From positions 62,001 to 126,000 of the forward strand of contig JAFTPD010000009.1 in NCBI GenBank assembly GCA_017463485.1: 64,000 nt of DNA. Direction: 5' to 3'. The notes beneath the pieces were generated by a model. The model made no database searches. It was not told the origin of the DNA and saw only the letters and a program-made list of their open reading frames with translations. Shown piece after piece: positions 8,339 through 16,922 of this stretch (the stretch's first letter is position 1; each line of letters starts with the position of its first letter). This stretch comes from Clostridia bacterium (GTDB taxonomy: Bacteria > Bacillota > Clostridia > Oscillospirales > CAG-272). A program made the position numbers and the translations under genes.

Positions 8339-9640
8339 TCACTCCACAGTATCAAGAATCAAGGGCATAGCTTCGGGGGCAGCATCACCCATTCGAGTCG
8401 CCGCCAAAAATCTTGCGGATGCGGGCGCAAAGCATTCCTCACGCTCCGAATACATCACCGCAAGGGTATCACCGCGTTTGACGAAATCGCCTGTTTTCGC
8501 TTTGAGCATAATGCCCGCTGCGCTGTCGATAACGTCCTCCTTGGTATTACGTCCCGCACCGAGAAGCAGGCTGGATACGCCGTAGCCCTCGGTGTCAACG
8601 CTAACGATATAGCCGTCGCGTTCTGCCTTGACCTCATAGGAGTATTTTGCACTCGGGAACTTTTCGGGATGGAGTATCCAATCTCCGTCGCCGCCCTGAG
8701 CATATACCATTTTTGCAAACGTATCAAGCGCTTTTCCGCTAATGATAGAGTCACGCACCATAGCCTCACACTCCTGGTAAGTTCCCTTTTCGGCAAGGTA
8801 GAGCATACGGGTTGCAAGTGCGACACAAAGCTCGGCAAGGTCGTCAGGACCGTTATCCTTCAAGGTTTCGATAGCCTCAATGACCTCAAGCGAATTGCCT
8901 ATCGCAAATCCGAGCGGTCTGTCCATATCCGTTATGAGCGCACACATTTTCTTACCCGCGCGCTTGCCTATCTCCACCATGGCCTCGGCAAGGCGGCGGC
9001 TGTCCTCAACCGTTTTCATAAACGCGCCGCTACCTGTCTTTACGTCAAGCACGATACAGTCGTCGTCCGCCGCCAGCTTCTTACCCATTATGCTGGAAAC
9101 GATAAGCGGCAGGCTGTCAACCGTTGCCGTTACGTCGCGCAGGGCGTAAAGCAATTTGTCCGCGGGAGCGAGCGTTGCGTTCTGTCCTACTATGGCAATT
9201 CCTACGTTATTGACTATATCCTCAAACTCAGCCGTGGGAATATCGGTGCGAAAGCCCGGAATAGCTTCGAGCTTATCAATAGTTCCGCCCGTGTGTCCAA
9301 GTCCTCTGCCGCTCATTTTTGCCACCTTGACTCCAAGGGATGCAACGATAGGTGTTACCACAAGGCTGGTTTTATCACCCACGCCACCCGTGGAGTGCTT
9401 GTCTACGCGAAGTCCGTCAATGCCCGAAAAGTCAAGTCGGTCACCTGAATCGCGCACGGCAAAGGTAAGAGCAGTGGTTTCCTCAATACTCATGCCTCGG
9501 AAATATATTGCCATGCAAAGAGCAGACGCCTGATAGTCAGGGATCTCTCCCTTGACGTAGCCGTCGATAAACCACTGTATCTCCGCGTCGGAAAGCAGAC
9601 CTCCGTCGCGTTTTTTCCTGATTATATCATACATTCTCAT
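8339..9640 (-). CDS. pdp: Pyrimidine-nucleoside / thymidine phosphorylase
   Basis: 433 residues. Phosphorolysis of thymidine, deoxyuridine or uridine to base plus (deoxy)ribose-1-phosphate. The signature DKHSTGGVGDKTSL begins near residue 80, followed by MSGRGLGHTGGTIDKLE; SDIVLDVKTGSGAFMK-type motif and the C-terminal domain are present. Length matches Pdp/DeoA. I prefer Pdp because that is the usual enzyme in Gram-positives, but specificity cannot be read by eye. It is 6 bases before tdk and 12 after cdd. Confidence 0.95.
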   Translation of the reverse strand: MRMYDIIRKKRDGGLLSDAEIQWFIDGYVKGEIPDYQASALCMAIYFRGMSIEETTALTFAVRDSGDRLDFSGIDGLRVDKHSTGGVGDKTSLVVTPIVASLGVKVAKMSGRGLGHTGGTIDKLEAIPGFRTDIPTAEFEDIVNNVGIAIVGQNATLAPADKLLYALRDVTATVDSLPLIVSSIMGKKLAADDDCIVLDVKTGSGAFMKTVEDSRRLAEAMVEIGKRAGKKMCALITDMDRPLGFAIGNSLEVIEAIETLKDNGPDDLAELCVALATRMLYLAEKGTYQECEAMVRDSIISGKALDTFAKMVYAQGGDGDWILHPEKFPSAKYSYEVKAERDGYIVSVDTEGYGVSSLLLGAGRNTKEDVIDSAAGIMLKAKTGDFVKRGDTLAVMYSEREECFAPASARFLAATRMGDAAPEAMPLILDTVE

Positions 9641-9652
9641 AGCATAACCTCT

Positions 9653-10057
9653 TTATTCCAGATCTTTTTTCCCAAAGGAATACGGCAAAATTTCATCCAA
9701 ACGCGCCACCTTGATATTATCGGGATTACCCATGATAACACGCAGATCGCCGTCACAAAATTCGGACAAGACCTGTCGGCAAACGCCGCAAGGAGCACAA
9801 AACTCCGACGGCTCATCCCCAAGACCGCCCACGACGGCGATAGCGGTAAACTCCCGCTCTCCCTCACTTACAGCCTTGAAAACCGCCGTTCTTTCGGCGC
9901 AGTTCGTTGGAGTGTATGCCGCATTTTCGACGTTACAACCCGTATATACCTTACCGCTCTTGCCGAGCAGAGCCGCGCCGACGCGGTAGTTTGAATATGG
10001 TGAATATGAATTTTTCCTTGCCTCTACGGCAATCAGCATTAAATCTCTGTCAAGCAT
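9653..10057 (-). CDS. cdd: Cytidine deaminase
   Basis: 134-residue zinc-dependent deaminase, (deoxy)cytidine to (deoxy)uridine. The first zinc ligand and catalytic Glu lie in NCAERTAVF (C53, E55); the other ligands are in PCGVCRQVL (C90, C93). It feeds uridines to the phosphorylase encoded next. Its start overlaps the end of deoB by eight bases, which implies translational coupling. Confidence 0.96.
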   Translation of the reverse strand: MLDRDLMLIAVEARKNSYSPYSNYRVGAALLGKSGKVYTGCNVENAAYTPTNCAERTAVFKAVSEGEREFTAIAVVGGLGDEPSEFCAPCGVCRQVLSEFCDGDLRVIMGNPDNIKVARLDEILPYSFGKKDLE

Positions 10058-11219
10058 TCTTTATCTCCGTCCAAAAGCTTTTTCCGTACACGGTATCCGT
10101 AGGACAGCCGAAATATTCAAGCACCGTAGCACCGATATCCGCAAAGCTTGAGCGTGTGCCAAGATCAACTCCGCCGCGAATGCTCTTGCCGTATGCCAGC
10201 ATGGGGGTATACTCGCGGGAGTGGTCGGTGGAGGGTGTTGAAGGATCGCAACCGTGGTCGGCGGTGATGATAAGGATATCCTCGTCGCCAAGACGCGCGA
10301 ATACTTCTTTTAGTCTTTCGTCGAATTCGGTTGCCGCACGGGCATAGCCGCCAATATTGTTTCGGTGTCCCCAAACCATATCAAAGTCCACGAGGTTAAC
10401 AAAGCACAAACCGTCAAAATCCTTATCCATCAAGGATATCAGCTTATCCATTCCGTCGTTGTTGTTGACGGTGGGATAGCTCTCGGTAAATCCCTCACCC
10501 GCAAAAATATCAAATATCTTACCCACGGAAATACTTGCAAATCCGTTCCTCTTCAAAATTGCAGGCATGGTGTCCGAGGGGGGCGTGAGGGAAAAGTCGT
10601 GACGTCTGGGCGTGCGTGAAAATGGATATTCCCCTGCAAACGGACGGGCGATAACTCTGCCCACGCCATGCTCACCGCACAGCATTTTTCTTGCGATCTC
10701 GCAATACTCGTACAGCTCCTTCACCGGCACTACGTCCTCGTGCGCGGCGATCTGAAAAACGCTGTCCGCCGAGGTGTAAACTATCAGCTTGCCCGTCTTT
10801 ACGTGCTCCTCGCCAAAGTCGCGGATAACGTCAGTACCCGAATAAGGCAAGTTGCAAAGCACTCCCCTGCCCGTCAAGCGTTCAAATTCCTCTATGACGG
10901 AAGCGGGAAAGCCCTCAGGATAGGTGGGGAGAGGCTTGGGGGAATAAATTCCCGCGATCTCCCAGTGACCGATAGTGGTATCCTTACCCTTGGACGCCTC
11001 GCGCATACGGGCGTAAGCCGCCGTGGGCACAAAGCCGCCCTTTTCTCCAATTCCGTCAATGGCAAAAAGACCTAACCTCTCGAGGTTGGGACAGTTGAAA
11101 TTTTCATTATTTCTGATAGCGGCGAGGGTATTGCTACCCTCGTCGCCCCAAGCCGCAGCGTCGGGCATCTCACCGATACCGAAGCTGTCCAGCACTATTA
11201 AAAATGCGCGTTTTGACAT
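10050..11219 (-). CDS. deoB: Phosphopentomutase
   Basis: 389-residue alkaline-phosphatase superfamily enzyme interconverting (deoxy)ribose-1-phosphate and 5-phosphate. Metal and nucleophile motifs: VLDSFGIGEMPDA at the N-terminus, GKDTTIGHWE (phosphoacceptor Thr), TADHGCDPST and TDHSREYTP. Length is typical. It links the phosphorylases (deoD, pdp) to the aldolase (deoC) within the operon. The AGGAGA site fits the ATG at 11219. Confidence 0.97.
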   Translation of the reverse strand: MSKRAFLIVLDSFGIGEMPDAAAWGDEGSNTLAAIRNNENFNCPNLERLGLFAIDGIGEKGGFVPTAAYARMREASKGKDTTIGHWEIAGIYSPKPLPTYPEGFPASVIEEFERLTGRGVLCNLPYSGTDVIRDFGEEHVKTGKLIVYTSADSVFQIAAHEDVVPVKELYEYCEIARKMLCGEHGVGRVIARPFAGEYPFSRTPRRHDFSLTPPSDTMPAILKRNGFASISVGKIFDIFAGEGFTESYPTVNNNDGMDKLISLMDKDFDGLCFVNLVDFDMVWGHRNNIGGYARAATEFDERLKEVFARLGDEDILIITADHGCDPSTPSTDHSREYTPMLAYGKSIRGGVDLGTRSSFADIGATVLEYFGCPTDTVYGKSFWTEIKNA

Positions 11220-11237
11220 ACTTTTCTCCTATATAAA

Positions 11238-11945
11238 TTACGCGAGGTTGAGCGCGATCTCCATCATCTTGGTAAATGCAGTCTGGCGCTCCTCTACCGT
11301 AGCCTTTTCGCTGGGATCTACAAAGGAATCGCTGACGGTACAGATGCACAGTGCGCGTTTGCCCGCTCTTGCGGCGTTGCAGTACAGCGCGGCAGATTCC
11401 ATCTCCACGCCAAGCACGCCCATCTTCGCCCATTCCATATCTCTTCCGCTGTCGTTGTAGAACATATCGGATGAGAAAATGTTGCCTACCTTATAATTTA
11501 CGCCCATGCGCTCGCACTCCTCTACCGCGCGACGGACAAGATCAAAGTCCGCAATAGGACAGAACGTACCGGGCAGGTTATACTGTGCGGCAAAATTGCC
11601 GTTGGTACATGCGCCCATAGCGATAACGATATCCTTGACGTGAAGCTCGGGCACGAAAGTGCCGCAAGAGCCTACACGGATAATGTTTTCAACGTCATAG
11701 TAGTTGTAAAGCTCATAGGAATAAATACCGATAGCAGGCTGTCCCATGCCCGAAGCCATAACGGACACGCGCTTACCCTTGTAATATCCCGTATAGCCGT
11801 GTACTCCGCGGACATCGTTGACCAGCACGGCGTCTTCAAGATAAGTTTTTGCAATAAATTCCGAACGCAAAGGGTCGCCGGGCATAAGCACGGTCTTTGC
11901 GAAATCTCCTACTTTAGCCGCAATATGCGGTGTTGGTGCTGACAT
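11238..11945 (-). CDS. deoD: Purine nucleoside phosphorylase, DeoD type
   Basis: 235 residues. Phosphorolysis of purine (deoxy)nucleosides. Seen: HIAAKVGDFAKTVLMPGDPLR (phosphate site), RGVHGYTGYYKGKRVSVMASGMG, VGSCGTF and GVEMESAALY. The ATG at 11945 follows AGGAGG; the frame continues 17 codons upstream but without a site, so the shorter form is chosen, giving the usual DeoD length. Second gene of the operon, 31 bases after deoC. Confidence 0.96.
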   Translation of the reverse strand: MSAPTPHIAAKVGDFAKTVLMPGDPLRSEFIAKTYLEDAVLVNDVRGVHGYTGYYKGKRVSVMASGMGQPAIGIYSYELYNYYDVENIIRVGSCGTFVPELHVKDIVIAMGACTNGNFAAQYNLPGTFCPIADFDLVRRAVEECERMGVNYKVGNIFSSDMFYNDSGRDMEWAKMGVLGVEMESAALYCNAARAGKRALCICTVSDSFVDPSEKATVEERQTAFTKMMEIALNLA

Positions 11946-11976
11946 ATATTTATCCTCCTGTTCGTAGTTGTATCGA

Positions 11977-12642
11977 TCAATATCCGCTGCCTTCAAGGCC
12001 CTGAACAGCCTTGACTACACGGCTGGTACCCAGACGGGATGCACCGATATCGATAAATTTCTGCGCGTCCTCAAGTCCCGAAATTCCGCCTGCCGCCTTG
12101 ACAAGCACGCCCTCGCCCACGTTGTCGCACATGAGCTGAACATCCTCAAAGGTAGCGCCTGCCTTGGAAAATCCCGTGGAGGTCTTGATGTAGTCCGCAC
12201 CCGCCTCGGTAACAAGACGGCACATGGTCAGCTTTTCCTCCTCGGTAAGCAAACAGGTTTCGATAATTACTTTAAGGATCTTCTCGCCGCAAGCCGCCTT
12301 CAGTGCCTTGATCTCGTCGCGAACATAATCGTAATCGCCCGCCTTGAGCGCACCGATATTGATGACCATATCAATTTCGTCCGCGCCGTTTTCAATAGCA
12401 TCACGAGTTTCAAAAACCTTTACGGCAGTAGTGTTATATCCGTTGGGGAAGCCAATAACGGTGCAGATAGCCAGCTTGTCGCCCACGTATTCCTTCGCGG
12501 TCTTGACAAAGCTCGGAGGAATGCAGACGGATGCGGTCCCGAACTTTATTCCGTCGTCACAAATCTTGCGTATATCCTCCCACGTTGCCGTCTGAGTAAG
12601 CAAGGTGTGATCGCATTTGGATAAAATATTTTTCACGTTCAT
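11977..12642 (-). CDS. deoC: Deoxyribose-phosphate aldolase
   Basis: 221-residue class I aldolase, deoxyribose-5-phosphate to glyceraldehyde-3-phosphate and acetaldehyde. The Schiff-base lysine is K153 in YIKTSTGF and the partner lysine is K182 in VKAAGGISG; the [12 protein letters not shown] strand carries the third active-site residue. It is the first gene of a seven-gene operon that converts nucleosides to central metabolites. AAAGGA precedes the ATG, and a perfect promoter lies 45 bases upstream. Confidence 0.97.
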   Translation of the reverse strand: MNVKNILSKCDHTLLTQTATWEDIRKICDDGIKFGTASVCIPPSFVKTAKEYVGDKLAICTVIGFPNGYNTTAVKVFETRDAIENGADEIDMVINIGALKAGDYDYVRDEIKALKAACGEKILKVIIETCLLTEEEKLTMCRLVTEAGADYIKTSTGFSKAGATFEDVQLMCDNVGEGVLVKAAGGISGLEDAQKFIDIGASRLGTSRVVKAVQGLEGSGY

Positions 12643-12686
12643 AATTATTATGTCCTTTCAACAAAAATTTTTATCTTTACCTAATA

Positions 12687-12715
12687 ATTATACCCTATTT
12701 TCCCACATTTGTCAA
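12687..12715 (-). promoter_or_regulatory. Consensus sigma-A promoter for deo operon
   Basis: On the minus strand TTGACA (12710-12715), 17-base spacer, TATAAT (12687-12692): both hexamers perfect. No DeoR-type operator palindrome was evident around it. Confidence 0.9.
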
Positions 12716-12919
12716 TACAATTACGCGCTTACCGCAAATTTTGCTCGGATATTTTTAGCGAAGGGAAGTTTCATACGGAATTGTGAATTTTTGTAAACCC
12801 ATTTATTTTCTTAAAAGTAAAATACTTACTTTTTAACTTAAAAATATCATGCAAATTTGTCCGAATTGGTGCTATATTGTTACGAAATTGTATTTTTAAT
12901 TTATCTTTTAAAAAAGTGG

Positions 12920-12948
12920 TTGTTTTTTGCCGACAGTTGTGTTATAAT
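12920..12948 (+). promoter_or_regulatory. Extended -10 promoter for RDD gene
   Basis: TTGTTT (12920-12925), 17-base spacer, TGT plus TATAAT (TATAAT at 12943-12948), i.e. an extended -10 element. Confidence 0.75.
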
Positions 12949-13069
12949 GTAAGGGACAATGGATACTGTAAAATGACCTAATAATGGGCATTTTAAGATT
13001 TCGACTTTTTTCTACATTATTATATATAGCGTTACCGTGGGCGTGCTTTGCCCGAAAGGAAGTACATTT

Positions 13070-13831
13070 ATGACTTACGAATTGAGAAAGGCAACCGTGT
13101 GGAAGCGAGCTTCCGCGTATATTTGCGACCTTATCGTTATGCTTATGGCGGCGGTAGGTATCGCTCTTGCCCTCTCCGCTATCCTCGGATATGACAGCTA
13201 CGACAAAAAGATGGACGAGCTTTACAACAAATACGCTACCGAATACGGAATCGATCTGGAAATAACCGACGAGGAATTTGAAACGCTCCCGCAGGAACAG
13301 AAGGACGCATACGCGGCGGCTGACAAGGCGCTTCAGGAGGACAAGGAGGTCATTCACACCTACAATATGATGTCCAGCCTGCTCCTGCTCATCACGTCGC
13401 TCTCCGCTCTTATCGCGTATGTGATATTTGAGTTTATCGTTCCTCTGCTCTTCAAAAACGGGCAGACGCTGGGCAAAAAGGTGTTCGGCGTGGCAGTTAT
13501 GCGCACAAATTCCGTGAAGGTCTCCCCTGTCGTAATGTTTGTGCGCGCCATTCTCGGCAAATACACCATTGAAACCATGGTTCCCATCCTGTTTTTCATC
13601 ATGCTGCTCACAGGCTCTGTCGGACTTGCGGGATTTATCGCGATCCTCGGCATGCTGATCCTTCAGCTCGGACTTATTATCTTTACCAAAAACCGCACCA
13701 CTATTCACGACCTTCTTTCCGATTGCGTTGTGGTCGATATGGCAAGCCAGATGATATTCGACTCCGAGGAGGCTATTATAGAATATCAAAAGCGCATCCA
13801 CGCTGAGGCTGTGCAAAAGGATACCTATTAA
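13070..13831 (+). CDS. RDD family membrane protein
   Basis: 253 residues. An RDD-type beginning (KRASAYICDLIVMLMAAVG: Arg in the first helix, Asp a few residues later) is followed by a soluble acidic segment (about 45-100) and further membrane helices near 100-130 and 175-215. The line FKNGQTLGKKVFGVAVMR is characteristic of RDD proteins. Function is unknown; some RDD proteins act as Na+/H+ antiporters. The ATG at 13070 has AAAGGAAG. There is no terminator before the ABC ATPase 58 bases downstream, so both may be on one transcript. Confidence 0.85.
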   Translation: MTYELRKATVWKRASAYICDLIVMLMAAVGIALALSAILGYDSYDKKMDELYNKYATEYGIDLEITDEEFETLPQEQKDAYAAADKALQEDKEVIHTYNMMSSLLLLITSLSALIAYVIFEFIVPLLFKNGQTLGKKVFGVAVMRTNSVKVSPVVMFVRAILGKYTIETMVPILFFIMLLTGSVGLAGFIAILGMLILQLGLIIFTKNRTTIHDLLSDCVVVDMASQMIFDSEEAIIEYQKRIHAEAVQKDTY

Positions 13832-13889
13832 TTCGTATTTTAAATTTCTGAGTAAATTTTAAAATAAAAACAATTTTCAGGGAGGCTAT

Positions 13890-14984
13890 ATGAAAGTAGA
13901 ATTGCAAAATCTCACAAAAATCTTCCCCAACCGAAACAAAAAGATCAAAGAGGGTGTCGTTGCAGTAAGCGACTTCACCTTTACCGTACCGGACGGTAAG
14001 CTCGTAGGTCTTCTTGGCCCTTCGGGATGCGGCAAGAGCACCACGCTTTACATGATAAGCGGACTCCAGCAGGCAACCTCGGGAAAGATCTTCTTCGGAG
14101 ACGAGGACGTTACCGACCTCTCCCCCGAAAACCGCGGCGTAGGTCTTGTTTTCCAGAACTATGCGCTCTACCCCCACCTCACGGTAATGCAGAACATTCT
14201 GTTCCCTCTGCAGAACCTCAAGGGCAAGGACAAGCTGCCCAAGGAGGAAATGATCCAGCGTGCAGAGGAAGCTGCTCGGCTTGTTCAGATCGACGAGCTT
14301 CTTGACAGAAAGCCCAACGAGCTCTCCGGCGGTCAGCAGCAGCGTGTTGCTATCGCGCGCGCGCTCGTAAAAATGCCTCGCGTGCTCCTTCTCGACGAGC
14401 CGCTCTCCAACCTCGACGCAAGACTTCGCTTGCAGACTCGTGAGGAGATCCGCAGAATCCAGAAGGAAACCGGCATCACTACCGTATTCGTAACCCACGA
14501 CCAGGAAGAGGCAATGAGTATCTCGGATATGATCGTAGTTATGAAGCTGGGCGTTATCCAGCAGGTTGGCGAGCCTCAGGAAATCTACGACAACCCCATT
14601 AACCTGTTCGTTGCAAAGTTCTTGGGTACTCCTCCCATCAACGTGTTCCGCGGCTGTGTTCAGAACGGAAAGCTCTATATCGGCGAGGAAGCTGTTCTTG
14701 ACGTTGCGGGTGTTGAAGACAAGCCCGTTTACGTTGGTATCCGTCCCGAGGGATTCACACTCGACGAAAACGGACCTCTTACCTGCAAGCTATCCGGCAT
14801 TGAGGTCATGGGACGCGACGTGAGCATCATTTCCACCAACGAAAACTCCACCAATCCCTCCGTTCGCTCTATCATCAACTCCGATAACAAGGTCGACGCG
14901 ACTGCAGAGACCGTTAAGTATTCTTTGAAGCCTCACAAGGTCTTCGTCTTCGACGCTGAAACAGAAGAAAGAATATACTTTTAA
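13890..14984 (+). CDS. Carbohydrate-type ABC importer ATPase (MalK/UgpC/MsmK-like)
   Basis: 364 residues. Walker A GPSGCGKST at 43-51, Q-loop at Q89 (VFQNYALYPHLTV), signature LSGGQ at 145-149, Walker B VLLLDE at 165-170, switch His in VFVTHDQEEA. The C-terminal 120 residues form the TOBE/regulatory extension of CUT1-family ATPases. It energises the two permeases that follow at 12-base intervals. The substrate class is inferred from the family (oligosaccharide, polyol or glycerol-phosphate). GGGAGG precedes the ATG. No convincing promoter of its own was seen. Confidence 0.94.
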   Translation: MKVELQNLTKIFPNRNKKIKEGVVAVSDFTFTVPDGKLVGLLGPSGCGKSTTLYMISGLQQATSGKIFFGDEDVTDLSPENRGVGLVFQNYALYPHLTVMQNILFPLQNLKGKDKLPKEEMIQRAEEAARLVQIDELLDRKPNELSGGQQQRVAIARALVKMPRVLLLDEPLSNLDARLRLQTREEIRRIQKETGITTVFVTHDQEEAMSISDMIVVMKLGVIQQVGEPQEIYDNPINLFVAKFLGTPPINVFRGCVQNGKLYIGEEAVLDVAGVEDKPVYVGIRPEGFTLDENGPLTCKLSGIEVMGRDVSIISTNENSTNPSVRSIINSDNKVDATAETVKYSLKPHKVFVFDAETEERIYF

Positions 14985-14996
14985 GGAGGCAGAGCT

Positions 14997-15938
14997 ATGG
15001 TAAATACTAAACATCCATGGAAGGCATGGCTGTACCTCTCCCCCGCTATCGTGCTGTTGCTCATATTCACCCTGTGGCCTATCATCAACACCGTTGTTAT
15101 GGCTTTCCAGGAGGGATACAGCATCCAGCAGGCAAGTAAGGGTAAGGAATTCGAGTTCGGTCTTGACAACTTCGCGTACGTTATTGAGTACCGCGGATTT
15201 TTGACCTGCTTGAAGAACACCATACTTCTTTGCGTACTGACAGTGCCGATCTCTACCATGCTCGCACTGCTTATCGCGGTATGCCTTAATTCCATCAAGC
15301 CCCTGCAGAAGTTCCTGCAGACCATATTCTTCCTTCCCTACGTTACCAACTCCATTGCTATCGGAATGGTATTCGCGGCAATGTTCAATGTAGTAGGTAC
15401 GGTATCCGCAAAAGAGCCTATCATTCAGACGTGGGGTATTATCAACAACATCATAATGTTCTTTGGCGGCGAGCCTGTCAACTGGATAAACGCAGGCTCG
15501 GAATATTGGGCTAACATCTTCGTTCTGACGGTATATATCGTCTGGAACGCGCTTCCTTTCAAGATCCTCGTATTGCTTGGCGGTCTTCAGAGCGTTAACA
15601 AGCAGTACTACGACGCGGCAAAGATCGACAGCACGCCTAAGTGGCGCGTATTCACCAAGATCACCGTGCCGCTCCTCTCCCCCATGATAGCTTACGTAGT
15701 TATTACCGGATTTATCGGCGGATTTAAGGAATACTCCAGCATCGTCGGTATATTCGGAGAAAAGATGGGTCCTCCCGGTGCTATGGGTAAGCCTCTTAAC
15801 ACTATGGTAGGTTATATATACGACTCCATCAGCAGACAGCAGGGACGTGCGTCTGCAGCGGCTCTTATCTTGTTTGGCATAATTTTCGTGGTCACTATGA
15901 TCAACCTTTACGTCAGCAAGAAAAAGACACACTATTAA
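14997..15938 (+). CDS. ABC importer permease, MalF/UgpA type
   Basis: 313-residue inner-membrane permease with six predicted helices; the first is WLYLSPAIVLLLIFTLWPI. The EAA loop that docks the ATPase is YYDAAKIDSTPKWRVFTKITV at about 202-222. It partners with the next gene. AAGGAGG lies immediately upstream, 12 bases after the ATPase stop. Confidence 0.93.
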   Translation: MVNTKHPWKAWLYLSPAIVLLLIFTLWPIINTVVMAFQEGYSIQQASKGKEFEFGLDNFAYVIEYRGFLTCLKNTILLCVLTVPISTMLALLIAVCLNSIKPLQKFLQTIFFLPYVTNSIAIGMVFAAMFNVVGTVSAKEPIIQTWGIINNIIMFFGGEPVNWINAGSEYWANIFVLTVYIVWNALPFKILVLLGGLQSVNKQYYDAAKIDSTPKWRVFTKITVPLLSPMIAYVVITGFIGGFKEYSSIVGIFGEKMGPPGAMGKPLNTMVGYIYDSISRQQGRASAAALILFGIIFVVTMINLYVSKKKTHY

Positions 15939-15950
15939 GGAGGTGCTTGT

Positions 15951-16850
15951 ATGTCGGATATCGCTAAAAGTCAAGTTATGCACGCCAAGGACATAAAGCA
16001 GCTCAGCACTCAGCAGACGGTAGCGAAGATCCTCGCTAAGATCGCTGTTTACGCCTTCCTCGGCGTTATGGCGCTTATCGTGCTCTTCCCCTTCTACTGG
16101 ATGCTTATCTCCTCGGTGAAGTCCCTGGACGAGTATATTCTCGCAGTTCCCACGTTTTTCCCGCAGGAATTCCACTTCGAAAACTATATTGATGCGTTCA
16201 CTACCGCAAATCTCGGTACGCTGTTCCTCAATACCGTTTACGTCGGTGTGGTATCCACCGCGCTCTCCCTCGTTATCACAGTGCTTTCGGCATTCGCCTT
16301 CGCACGTCTTGAATTCAAGGGAAAGAACGCACTGTTCGCCGCTCTGCTTGCAACCATGATGATCCCCGGTGAGCTTTTTACTATCACCAACTATATCACG
16401 GTAAGTAAGCTCGGCTGGCTCAATACCTTTGAGGTTCTTATCATTCCCTTCCTCGTCAGCGTGTTCTATATTTACCTCTTAAAGCAGAACTTTATGCAGA
16501 TACCCAACGAGCTGTACCTCGCCGCTAAGGTAGACGGTACTTCGGATATCAAGTATCTTTGGAAGGTTATGATCCCCCTCGCACTCCCCACCCTCATCTC
16601 CATCACCATTCTGAAGATGATGGGCTCGTGGAACTCTTATATGTGGCCTAACCTCGTTGCGGACGACGCGGCGCACCACCTCGTTACTAACGGTCTGCGC
16701 GGCGCATTTGTGGTTGAGGAAGGCGGCATGGTCAACTTCCCCGTACAGATGGCAGCGGTTGCAATAGTTTCATTCCCCCTCTTTATGGTATTCCTTTTCC
16801 TGCGCAAGTACATCATGAAGGGTGTATCGCGCAGCGGTATCAAGGGATAA
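15951..16850 (+). CDS. ABC importer permease, MalG/UgpE type
   Basis: 299 residues, second permease of the heterodimer. The N-terminal about 30 residues are cytoplasmic, then six helices. The EAA loop reads LYLAAKVDGTSDIKYLWKVMI at about 189-209. Typical CUT1 features include PFYWMLISSVK after the first helix. A 72-base gap without a strong terminator separates it from the binding protein. Confidence 0.93.
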   Translation: MSDIAKSQVMHAKDIKQLSTQQTVAKILAKIAVYAFLGVMALIVLFPFYWMLISSVKSLDEYILAVPTFFPQEFHFENYIDAFTTANLGTLFLNTVYVGVVSTALSLVITVLSAFAFARLEFKGKNALFAALLATMMIPGELFTITNYITVSKLGWLNTFEVLIIPFLVSVFYIYLLKQNFMQIPNELYLAAKVDGTSDIKYLWKVMIPLALPTLISITILKMMGSWNSYMWPNLVADDAAHHLVTNGLRGAFVVEEGGMVNFPVQMAAVAIVSFPLFMVFLFLRKYIMKGVSRSGIKG

Positions 16851-16922
16851 TATCACACGGTTAGACGGCGATAAGCCTTTAACAACAATAAAAAATATTT
16901 CTACGGAAGGACGGAAATCCAC

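Larger units (their letters stand above)
12643..13069. other. Divergent intergenic region, deo operon / RDD-ABC cluster
   Basis: 427 bases without a gene. It holds the deo promoter at one end and a plus-strand promoter at 12920-12948 at the other, separated by about 200 A+T-rich bases. The plus-strand leader of about 115 bases contains a small GGGC/GCCC hairpin just before the RDD gene. No tRNA, repeat or ORF was seen. Confidence 0.7.

Noticed and set aside
13890..16850. The importer as a simple maltose/sugar system
   Set aside because: Not excluded, but there is no glycosidase in the cluster, and the operon continues into a nuclease-domain lipoprotein, so a plain sugar call would hide the context.
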